The notes beneath the pieces were generated by a model. That model was not told the DNA's origin. It did no database searches and was given only the letters and a program-made list of their open reading frames with translations. A stretch of 64,000 nucleotides of DNA from Dactylonectria macrodidyma (lineage: Eukaryota; Ascomycota; Sordariomycetes; Hypocreales; Nectriaceae), in the NCBI GenBank assembly GCA_020744425.1, contig JAGMUV010000028.1, positions 1 through 64,000 of the forward strand. The letters run 5' to 3'. A program made the position numbers and the translations under genes. Positions 54,745 to 64,000 of this stretch are shown here, piece by piece (position 1 is the stretch's first letter; every line of letters begins with the position of its first letter).

Positions 54745-57700
54745 CGTGACAGAAGGGCTCAAGCAAATAAACAAGTACGTATCAGGGGGTGAAAAGAGTG
54801 CCGATCCTGGTGGGATGGCAGTAGACTGGGATGGCTGGCAATCTGGGCAGTGCAGTTCTCGTCTTTGCCCAATACCAGTGCCAGGCAAGGGCGTGGAGAC
54901 ATTATATGGTCGCGAACCGAGACGTGCCCCAATCAACTAGTGCGTGGAACGGTTAGACATTTCTCCCCAGACTGATGATTCCGGAGGCGGGGAAAGCGGG
55001 GTTGCCACGTAGTTCGGGCGGGGGTTTCCTACGTCTTCGGGAGATGTTGTTGGTGTGGAGCTTTATCATGGCTCTGATTCATGGCTCTGATTCATGGGTC
55101 CAGAACCAGGGTTCCCAACTCCCACCCGTTCTGCAGGCACAGCCACGATTAGCGTGAGTTGATCTCTTGCGGAGGACGCTGAGGTCCCATTTGACGGTAG
55201 CTAAGCTGTGGGGCGGCGGTGTGCTCGAAACAGGAAGTTCTCCATGTGCGAGGCATTATCGCTGTCCTGGGCGCCTACAAAATTCCACCTAGCAGTTCTG
55301 GAAAGCGAAATCTCTGCTTTGGCTGGGCGGCTGCCGTGAATTGAAATGCAGGTATTTGGTGGTTGGTGTGTTCTGTGTTCTGTGTCCTACAAAAGGACGA
55401 GTTCCAGTCCCAGTCTGTCTCTATTCGCAACCCTGACTCGAGCCGCTCGGCCACGGAGTATCAAGCTTTTTGATAAGCTTGTCACTAGCTGCTGCAAGCC
55501 CCTCATTTAGCGTTTCCTGGTCAAATGGCCTCCATCAGCGTCTGGTTCGGGACTTCAAAACACCATCGACAGGGCACTCAGCTCATCATGATACCATTGA
55601 AAAGCTCATCACCATTCTGCGCTTGTAAGCATCAAGGAGCGCGCAGATGCCTCTGCAACCCCCTCTGGCACAGCCTCAGGCTACTCCTGGAGGGCGCTAA
55701 ACCTTCCGACTCCACATCATTGTGGTGTCCGAATCCTTGTGACGAACCGACGGCGTGCTCGATGGATAACCGGCGACCCGATCACCATAATCACGTCGCT
55801 TGTGGGGCAAATGGTCGAGGGCCGACAAACTCCGCATGCACAGCCTCACGCTACTGTCCTGGGTCATGATGTTTCGGCGAACTTCTCGGTTGAGTGATGA
55901 AGCTGGCCATGATGATGAAACCAACGGCCGACTATTGTGTGGAAATCAACGCCGCCTATGCCCCCCTCAACAGCTCCATTCCGATGTACTCCGCTTTCCC
56001 GGCGACTTTGGAACTGCATAGCACCTTTTCGACTTCGGTCAAGGCAGCTTTCAACCTGACGTCTACTGCATGGCACTATCCCTCGTGCCCCTGTGGAACG
56101 CCAAAGGAACGCAGATTATTGGACGATAGACTAGTGCCGATCGTCTCTGCCATCATTTCGAAGTGGCAACGCACGATATGCAGTCTTCGGCAGAATTGCA
56201 CAGCCTCCCTAGAAAATCTAGAACGCGACGGAGCAACCCGATGAACCGCGGACCTATTCGCTCAAACTGGCAGATACAGGGCGCTGAACTATCTAGTGTA
56301 CGGCCGTGCCAAGAAATAGTTTACCGGGATATCTTTGCCCGGTTTATTTAGTTGCGGGAAGCTATTACACTGACAACCATGAATTTCATTGGAGCATGGG
56401 AAAATGATTTCTTGCAGTTCCGGATCGTGCAATGGGTGGGGGAAATGATATTGGCAAGTCAATAGTCAACCGCATCCAGCGCCAATTGGTCAATCTCGGA
56501 GGACGTCCATGCAGGAGAAACGCACAGCCTCGTTTGATGATGTGGCTATCGTCGCGTTGGTTTGTCTGCTTCTATCTAGATTCGCCAGTTGCTCACATCC
56601 GAATCCATCGGCTTAGTGCCGCCTACCCCTTGGCGATGCGGCAATTTACCGGACTAAACTTGTCGGGCTGCTCTAGCTCGGATCAGGATATCTCGTGCGA
56701 CGACATGATACAATCATATCTCAAGGCACATTCGAAAGGGGCTGAGCGTTCTTGCAGTGGCAAATCTTTGAAAAATCCAGGTTTGATGATGTAGCCCATT
56801 GCCTGACAGTTTACGGAGTATACGGTGGAAGGTCGATGGCAGGAAAGAACCTGGATGCCCTTGCCATCAACCTCGGTACTATCAGGGTTGCAAACCACTC
56901 CACTTCGTCGTCCGTCAATGTTAGCCATCTTGAGGTTGTCAAGCTCTTCTGGTACTGAGACAAAGAAAAGGTCTGAATCCCGAATAATACCCGCTTTCCT
57001 GCAGCTCACAAAGCTGGTGTGTGCTATGGGATCTGCATTGATTGGTCAGTCGCTAGAACAATCCGACATCCTTCTGGCTCAGCCCACCCTGCAATTGAAA
57101 ATGGATGAATGGTGACGTACTTTTTTTTTGACTCTGTGGGTTGTCATGCAAAGCTTTACCCGGCATATTGTCACTCACATAGTTGCAATGAGAAAAATTC
57201 ACCGTTTCTAACGGCACTACTTTCGATAAAATGCCACTAAAAGTTGCGTTGCTAAGAGAGTTTATGATGGTTTAGTCCTCGGGTAGCTATTACCCAGAGT
57301 TAAGCTCTCTCACCTAACTTGGCAACTAGCCGGTTAGCCTTATGGAATGGATCGTGGGTCAACTCGTGGATTTAGTGGAGTGGTTTGCAACTTTGGGTAC
57401 TACCCAAATCAAATCATGCGGACCTAATTGGTTTTTGAGCGAAGCTCTACTGGAGGAAAGTTCATAAGTATCATCCTTCTCCCTTGCAAGAACTTCCCTC
57501 TCATGCTGAATGCAGCATGTCGCATCCGTACCCACGGACACACCCTGGGATGGATAGCGAAGACTCCCAGAGAGGGGCATGTGGGTTGCAATGAGCACTG
57601 CCCCCATGCGGGGAACTGAAGTGTGAGGAGCTTCTAGAAGGAGTTAGTCAATCATTAAGTGGTGGGACTGGCTCCACTGCAAATTATGGTTAATGACAAG

Positions 57701-58095
57701 CTTTGGGCTAAAGTGACGGGCATGCTTGAGATGGGCCGGGGCTCGAGTTGGTTGGTTGGCGAAGCAGGGGTAGCAGCAAGTAAAGCGGGTTGGCGGGATG
57801 CCTGTCTATCTCGGCTTTTCATGTAGTCGGCCGAGCTGCTCCGATGGTGCTTGTAAAATCCTAGCACCACAGCCCCCGCCCAGAAATTATCTATATCCAT
57901 GATTTATCGACTTGTATTTGGTGCTCAGCCTCCTTGCAGCAGTATATTACCACTCCCAAATGCCGCAAAACCCGACGTCAATATGCCTTCATCAACAATT
58001 AAGTGTACAGTGGAGCCCTCAAGTCGGGACGACACTCCAGTCTATTCCCCGTGTTAAAATCAGTTTCGACCCTCCCATCCTCGCCTCTCTTCACA
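54745..58095. other. 3.35-kb gene-poor stretch before the Ca2+ ATPase gene
   Basis: Many frames of 60-120 codons overlap here (55525-56244 and 56432-57115 plus strand; 57009-56683 minus strand). None extends through plausible introns into a recognised domain. The minus-strand frame 57009-56683 (DLFFVSVPEELDNLKMANI, several Cys) looks most protein-like and could be a fragment of a small secreted protein. The last ~300 bases are the ATPase promoter. Confidence 0.4.
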
Positions 58096-61000
58096 ATGGC
58101 GGGTGAAAACCTCGCTCCCGCCATGCTCCAGGTAGACACGCGCGTTCGTACGTCCTCCACGGCGGACATCGTTGTGTCAACCACGTCAAACCCCTTCCTG
58201 ACACCGGCTGCAACCCGCCCTAGCTCCAATGTGCTCGAAGATCAAGAAACAGCACTTCGGCCAGACCCGGGGACGGAAGCCGACTTTCAAGTCGACAATA
58301 ACCCCTTCGCCTTTACACCGGGGCATCTCAACAAACTGCTAAACCCCAAGTCACTTGCCGCGTTCCGCGCATTGGGTGGCCTTCACGGTATTGCCCAGGG
58401 CCTTCAGACGGATATTCATACCGGCCTCGGCGTTGATGAGACATCCGTCCCTAGGCAAGTCTCCTTTTCCGAGGCTGTTCGGCCTGAGTCGTCGCCTACC
58501 AAAGCCACGCAACCAACCCCTTCAGCTACTTCTGAGGCCTTCGCGGACCGCATCCGTGTATACAAGCGGAACATCTTGCCCGCCAAGAAAGCTACCCCGC
58601 TATGGAGACTCATGTGGAACGCCTACAACGACCAGGTGCTCATCCTCCTCACGGTCGCTGCGATCATCTCCCTAGCTCTGGGCCTCTATGAAACGCTAGG
58701 CGCCGAACACCAGCCAGGCGATCCTACCCCAGTAGACTGGATTGAGGGCGTTGCCATTTGCGTTGCCATCATAATTGTCACTTTGGTGGGCTCACTCAAT
58801 GACTGGCAGAAGGAGCGTGCCTTTGTCAGACTCAACGCCAAGAAGGAAGAGCGTGAGGTCAAGGTCATTCGATCGGGAACCTCTTTCATGGTTAGCGTTT
58901 ACGACATCCTAGTAGGAGACGTTCTTCATCTTGAGCCTGGTGATCTGGTGCCGGTCGATGGAATTTTTATCGATGGCCATGATCTCAAATGCGACGAATC
59001 CTCGGCAACGGGAGAGTCTGATGCTCTCAAGAAGACGGGCGGCAATCGAGTCTTCCAGACATTGGAGTCGAACCAGTCCGTCAAGGACCTAGATCCTTTC
59101 ATCATCTCAGGCGCTAAAGTTATTGAAGGTAAGTAACTTCACCTGTAATTGATTGGTTCGAAAATATCGTTGACCAACATAAGGCATGGGTACCTTCTTG
59201 TGTACTTCCGTCGGAGTCAACAGCAGCTTTGGTAAGATTATGATGTCTGTTCGCACCGAAGCAGAGGCAACTCCACTTCAAAAGAAGCTGGAGGGTCTTG
59301 CCCTTGCTATTGCAAAGCTTGGCAGTTTGGCAGCTGGTCTGTTGTTCTTCGTCCTATTGTTCCGCTTCATTGGCGGGTTGTCCAACGACTCTCGTTCTGC
59401 ATCGGAGAAAGCTTCTATCTTTATGGATATTCTGATCGTCGCAATCACCATTATTGTTGTAGCAGTGCCTGAGGGCCTTCCGCTCGCAGTGACATTGGCT
59501 CTCGCTTTTGCTACGACAAGGATGCTTAAGGAAAACAACTTGGTCCGAGTCCTTCGTGCATGCGAAACCATGGGTAACGCTACCACAATTTGTTCCGATA
59601 AGACAGGCACTTTGGTATGTTAGAGCAGCATCTCCGCTCCCAAATCCTCAGAGCTAACTCAAGCTGTCCAGACGACCAACAAAATGACCGCTGTCGCTGG
59701 TACTTTTGGATCCTCAAGCTTTGCCAAGTCAGAGACGGAAAAGTCGCAGGGTCAATCGGTCTCGTCTTGGGCATCATCAGTCACACAATCTTTTAAGGAG
59801 GCCGTTATTCAGTCCATTGCCATAAACTCTACTGCCTTTGAAGGTGACGAAGACGGCCAGGCCACTTTCATTGGATCCAAGACAGAGACAGCTCTGCTTC
59901 AGCTCGCTAAGGATCATCTTGGTCTCCAATCTCTCTCCCAAACTCGTGCCAATGAGCATGTGGTCCAGATGATGCCATTCGACTCGAGCAAAAAATGCAT
60001 GGGTGCTGTGATCAAGCTACGATCCGGTGGCTACCGCCTTCTTGTCAAAGGAGCGTCGGAGATCCTGCTCGGATACTGTTCAAAGGAGGCTCACTTCCAA
60101 TCCCTTCAAGAGGAGCCTCTCACAGACCATCGCCGCCAGTCACTGCAGGAAACAATTAATCGATACGCGAACCAGTCACTTAGGACGATCAGCTTGGTGT
60201 ATAACGACTACGAGCAGTGGCCTCCGTCTCATTCCAAACTGAATGATGGCGTTCCTGATTTTGAGTCGCTATTGGGAAATCTTGTCTTCCTCGGCGTTGT
60301 TGGCATCCAAGACCCCGTGCGCCCTGGTGTGCCAGAAGCCGTTCGCAAAGCTCAGCATGCTGGAGTCATTGTCCGAATGGTCACTGGAGATAACCTCGCC
60401 ACCGCCCAAGCCATTGCCACCGAGTGTGGTATCTACAAGGATGGCGGCGTTGTTATGGAAGGTCCCGTTTTCCGAAAGCTGTCTGACGAAGAAATGAATG
60501 CTACGATTCCTAAGCTCAGAGTTCTCGCTCGATCCTCCCCAGAAGACAAGCGAATTCTGGTTACCAAGCTGAAGGCCTTGAGTGAAACCGTTGCTGTGAC
60601 TGGAGATGGCACCAACGATGCTCCGGCTCTCAAGGCTGCTGATGTCGGTTTTTCCATGGGAATCTCCGGCACAGAGGTTGCTAAGGAAGCATCTTCTATC
60701 ATTCTCATGGATGACAATTTCACTTCTATTGTAACTGCGCTCAAGTGGGGACGCGCTGTTAACGATGCCGTTCAGAAGTTTTTGCAGGTAATAACCTCCG
60801 TGATCCGATATACGGTGCCGTTGTTGAGCATGATCTAATGAAACTAGTTCCAAATCACCGTCAACATCACCGCTGTGCTCTTGGCGTTCATCACTGCTGT
60901 CTATGATGACAAGATGGAGTCCGTTCTCAAGGCTGTCCAACTCCTTTGGGTGAACCTGATCATGGACACCTTTGCTGCATTGGCTCTTGCTACTGACCCA

Positions 61001-61730
61001 CCGACCGAGAAGATCTTGGATCGCCTCCCACAAGGAAAAGATAAGCCTCTGATTACTACCAACGTGAGTTTAAACGCCCTACTTACTTCAGATGGTGACA
61101 GAACTTCAACTGATATGCGACGTGCAGATGTGGAAGATGATTACTGGTCAGGCTATTTTCCAACTCGTCGTCACGCTCACTCTCTACTTTGCCGGCGCAG
61201 ATATCCTGGGCTACGACAAACAAGATGAGGACAAGATGCTTGAACTGGACACCATCGTCTTTAACACGTTTGTCTGGATGCAAATCTTCAATGAGTTTAA
61301 CAACCGTCGTCTTGATAACAAGTTCAACATCTTCGAAGGCGTCCACCGCAATCCTCTATTCATCTTTATCAATTGCCTCATGGTTGGTCTACAGATCTGC
61401 ATCATCTTCGTTGGTTCGCGGGCCTTCTCTATTAAACCAGGAGGTCTCGATGCTACCCAGTGGGCGATTTCAGTCGTGACGGCATTGGTGTGCCTGCCTT
61501 GGGCCGTTGTGGTTCGACTCTTCCCTGATGCCTGGTTCGCTGCGGTTGTGGGTGTCTTTGGAAAGCCGTTCGTTGTTGTCTACAATGCCCTAGCAATTGC
61601 GTGGTCTAGGATAATCGGACTCTTCAGGAAGAACAAGAAAGTACAGGAAGATGATGAATCTGGTACTACACCTGCCGTTAGAGTTTCCGGCAGTCCTGAG
61701 ACCATGGAGACTGAGAAGTGTAGGATGTGA
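58096..61730 (+). CDS. P-type Ca2+-transporting ATPase, PMC1/NCA-2 type (1,132 aa, five exons)
   Basis: Exons are 58096-59128, 59184-59614, 59672-60787, 60848-61063 and 61128-61730. The start in CACAATGGC is chosen over an in-frame ATG at 58003 for context. A long N-terminal cytosolic region leads to helices around [19 protein letters not shown]. The actuator loop has [11 protein letters not shown]; helix 4 has [11 protein letters not shown]; the phosphorylation site is CSDKTGTL (Asp483); then FTEN-like nucleotide-binding residues, the hinge [18 protein letters not shown] and C-terminal helices with [23 protein letters not shown]. The family pumps Ca2+ from cytosol into vacuole or out of the cell with calmodulin or N-/C-terminal control. 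The length is normal and all key residues are present. Confidence 0.95.
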
Positions 61731-61899
61731 AAGATGGGATGCGTTGTACACACGATTGCGTAAAGCTCCACTCCAAAAGTCTGTCAAAAGCCCAAAATGA
61801 CCACCTTCCTGCGCGGTCACACCCACAATAAAGATACATATTTCTCAACGTACAATGCAGCAAAATAGAAAGTATATATATTTTTAGAATTGCCAGAAG
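61731..61899. terminator. 3' region of the Ca2+ ATPase gene
   Basis: Follows the stop at 61730. AATAAA occurs in CACAATAAAGATA near 61825, a plausible polyadenylation signal about 100 bases after the stop. The mariner remnant begins just beyond. Confidence 0.4.
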
Positions 61900-63960
61900 T
61901 CAGGGATTAATATTTGGTATACTATCCCTTTGCCCGGCGGCACGCTTCCACCCGACGGGGCACAGATTCTACCAATGCCCGAACAAAGGCAGGATCTATT
62001 GCTGCCCACGCTTCTGCAAGCATTCCTTGAATTCTTCGATATCCATCTTATTTTTGCGTAGACTAGAGAGATGAAGGAACATTTTATAAACCTTCCTTTT
62101 CAATGCATTCCAAACATGCTCGATGGGGTTGAGATCCGGGGAGTGACTGGGCCATTCTAATAGCGAAATTGCGTTCTGGAGCAAGAACGCTTCTGTCACA
62201 GCAGAACGATGGATGGCAGCGTTGTCTTGCTGAAAATGAGGTGTCCCATCATAGACTGGAAGCAGACCTTCCTCCAGAGCCCGCATATAGCTAGTAGAAG
62301 TGAATCCTTTCTTCTTGGCGAGTTCATCTCTGGTTATGATCACCAGCAGACTCTTCCCTTCAGACCAAATCGCTCCCCAGACCATTATCCGAATGGGAAT
62401 TGATATACGGGCATGACATTTTTAATACACGGGCATGACGCTTACACGGGCATGACTTTTATGACATCTGATTGGATAGGACCCTCTTTTGTTAGTACAT
62501 CTTGGCTCTACCGACGCTTTAATTTATACCTAGAGTTTAGCTGTCCATAATCATCCCTTAGTGACTAACGCGACACGATATAGCTCTCCATCAGATAGCT
62601 ATCCATTGCCAGTCTCCCAGCCCTTGACGATAAAGACCTTCATTATGTCCTAATCTGAGTCTCCTCCTAGCTCGAGCGATCGAGCTTCCAGCCTAATACC
62701 CAGCCCAATACCCCGCCAGCCAGTAAGTCAACCAGTCAGGTGATAGGGCGTAAGCTAGGTCGACCACCAAGGTATCAGAACAAGTCGATGCTTGCCAGGG
62801 TTGCACTAGAAGCGAGCCAACAGGCCAGCAGCCTGTCTAGTAGCCAGGCCAATCCCTCATCCTAGCGCCAGACACGCAGCCAGTCATCTGTTCTAGGAAC
62901 TGGAATAACTACAGGAGTACGTGCCAGCGGCCGAAGGACGCAACGAAGAGGTTCTTCTTTCTATAGTAGTTGGAAAATAGAAATGTATATAGCTGTCCTC
63001 TAGGGCGCAATGGAAACTGATCTTTGCTATATTCTAAACTAGATCTTGTTTTGACGTCCTGCACAGATCTATTCTAGAGGGCTGGATTGGCCTGGTTAGT
63101 TGGGTGCTGGAAATAAGAGCTTGTTAAGAGAGCTAGCTTTACCGCCTTCGCGAGGATGTATTTATGGGTCGACGGAAATCTAGCGAATCATATGTCATAA
63201 AAGTCATGCCAGTGTAAGCGTCATGCCTCGTGTATCAAAAATGTCATGCCCGTATATCAATTCCCATCCGAATAGTTGGCTTTACGTGACTTTTTTTATT
63301 ACCAAATTTGGGATCGTAGGCCTCATGTGTAAAACGCCAGACCCAGACATTAGGATTTGAGGGAGAATTTTGGATTGCACACTCATCCGAAAAGATGACC
63401 TCAGATCATGGTGAGTGTGTAGACAGATGCTTAATCTTCTGTGTAAGTTACCTGCGTCAATTCATCTTCTTTACCCTTCCAATCTTGTGTCCATAAAAGC
63501 TGCTGTTCTGCACATTCTTCTGATATAAAAACGCGCTTCTTTGCTCTCCATTTCCGCAAGTTCAGCTCATCTAAAGTGCGACGGAGTGTCGAAGGGCTCA
63601 CTGGCAGATTCAGGTTACTGACAAGTTCCTTCCGAGTCAGATCTGGGTCCTGACGGACCTGGCAAACAACTGCACGTTTCTCCCTAGGCGAAAGACCCTT
63701 AGGCCGTCCGGACCGGGGTTTAGGTTGGAGCGAATCTGTCTTCTTGAAGCGTTGAAATATGCGTGTCACGGCACTGGGTGAGACGCCAAAATCGGCTGCG
63801 ACAGCGCTTCGCTTCCTGCCTGCGAGAACAGCCGCAATAATAGCTACACGGACTTCGGGTTTGATTTCCTGGTTAGGCTGGCGATTTCCTGTTATGACGG
63901 TACTAAAACTTCGTAAACTGGTCGTCATAATCAAAAGTTGTTGAGGAGTGAAGAAGAGGG
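61900..63960 (-). pseudogene. Tc1/mariner transposase, interrupted by an 871-bp insertion and frameshifted near its end
   Basis: Exon 1 (63934-63452) holds the paired-like DNA-binding half (AAVLAGRKRSAVAADFGVSPSAV; KPRSGRPKGLSPREKRAVV). A 52-nt intron (63400-63451) joins it to VIFSDECAIQNSPSN with the first catalytic Asp. The foreign insertion lies at 62395-63265. Beyond it the frame continues IMVWGAIWS, FQQDNAAIHR (second Asp) and WPSHSPDLNPIEHVWNALK (third Asp). Near 62036 the frame shifts: the conserved AEAWAAIDPAFVRAL and SVPRRVEACRRAKG end is in another frame, followed by TAG where Trp is usual. Terminal repeats were not found; the 5' end may lie beyond the window. Confidence 0.85.
62395..63265. 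mobile_element. 871-bp insertion with long inverted repeats and 8-bp target duplication
   Basis: The element starts GGGAATTGATATACGGGCAT and ends with its complement. The inverted repeats run about 70 bp and each contains three spaced copies of ACGGGCATGAC-type units. The target duplication is ATCCGAAT (62387-62394 and 63266-63273). Removing the insert and one target copy restores the mariner frame exactly (KPTIR-IMVWG). The inside has a decayed N-terminal-like frame rich in Ser/Pro with stops and no transposase core, so it is non-autonomous. An 8-bp duplication suggests hAT-like or Merlin-like mobilisation; the superfamily is not settled. Confidence 0.85.
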
Positions 63961-64000
63961 TGTGTCGCGGTCCATTTGGAAAAGGTGACGCGGGGCGCGA

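Noticed and set aside
55525..57115. Overlapping ORFs of 60-120 codons before the Ca2+ ATPase
   Set aside because: No recognised domain on any strand and no splice-consistent chain; one frame at 56683-57009 remains a weak possibility.
1..64000. CRISPR arrays, bacterial operons or prophage-like modules
   Set aside because: No spaced identical repeats of the right kind, and all genes are eukaryotic in structure.

Overview
The window reads as nuclear DNA of a filamentous ascomycete (Pezizomycotina, most likely a Sordariomycete). Genes carry many short introns (about 47-92 nt) with GTNNGT donors and CTRAC-like branch sites. The gene content is fungal: a Zn2Cys6 regulator, MFS sugar porters, a hybrid histidine kinase, a PMC-type Ca2+ ATPase, CBM18 and GH18 chitin proteins, and a HET-domain fragment. 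Transposon copies carry Trp->TAG and Gln->TAG type stops, as expected from repeat-induced point mutation (RIP). No tRNA, rRNA, CRISPR array or bacterial feature was seen. Introns were placed by hand from splice signals and frame; every multi-exon model below was checked for phase and total length.

Layout. 0-2 kb: an alpha/beta hydrolase and a small GPI-type secreted protein. 2-5.9 kb: gene-poor, with a tandem pair of MITEs. 5.9-10 kb: pogo-type transposon copies interrupted by two probable solo LTRs. 11.8-14 kb: a HET-domain fragment, a 5'-truncated SDR and an intact membrane protein gene. 14.4-24 kb: a sugar/fructan island with a secreted GH32 enzyme, a divergent MFS hexose porter, a second MFS porter and a Zn2Cys6 regulator. 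24.3-27.7 kb: a second pogo family, plus a gene fragment broken by a DDE transposase piece. 28.4-30.5 kb: a hybrid histidine kinase. 31.4-35.5 kb: an unknown ORF split at a 24-C run and a decayed piggyBac element. 37.5-46.2 kb: a chitin-directed pair. 47-52 kb: tandem duplication, gene-poor DNA and a third pogo-type remnant. 52.7-54.7 kb: an eight-exon quinate-permease-like MFS gene. 58-61.7 kb: a Ca2+ ATPase. 61.9-64 kb: a Tc1/mariner element split by an 871-bp insertion with an 8-bp target duplication.

The most interesting locus is 37.5-46.2 kb. A secreted protein with ten CBM18 (hevein-like) modules is transcribed away from a very large secreted protein. That protein joins CBM18-type cysteine modules, a GH18 chitinase, a complete subtilisin-like (S8) protease domain and a cysteine-rich tail in one ten-exon gene of about 1,676 codons. 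Its frame is broken by exactly one extra base in a run of A. Subgroup-C (killer-toxin-like) chitinases beside LysM/CBM proteins are known in fungi. The chitinase-subtilase fusion and the ten-module partner are what deserve a second look.
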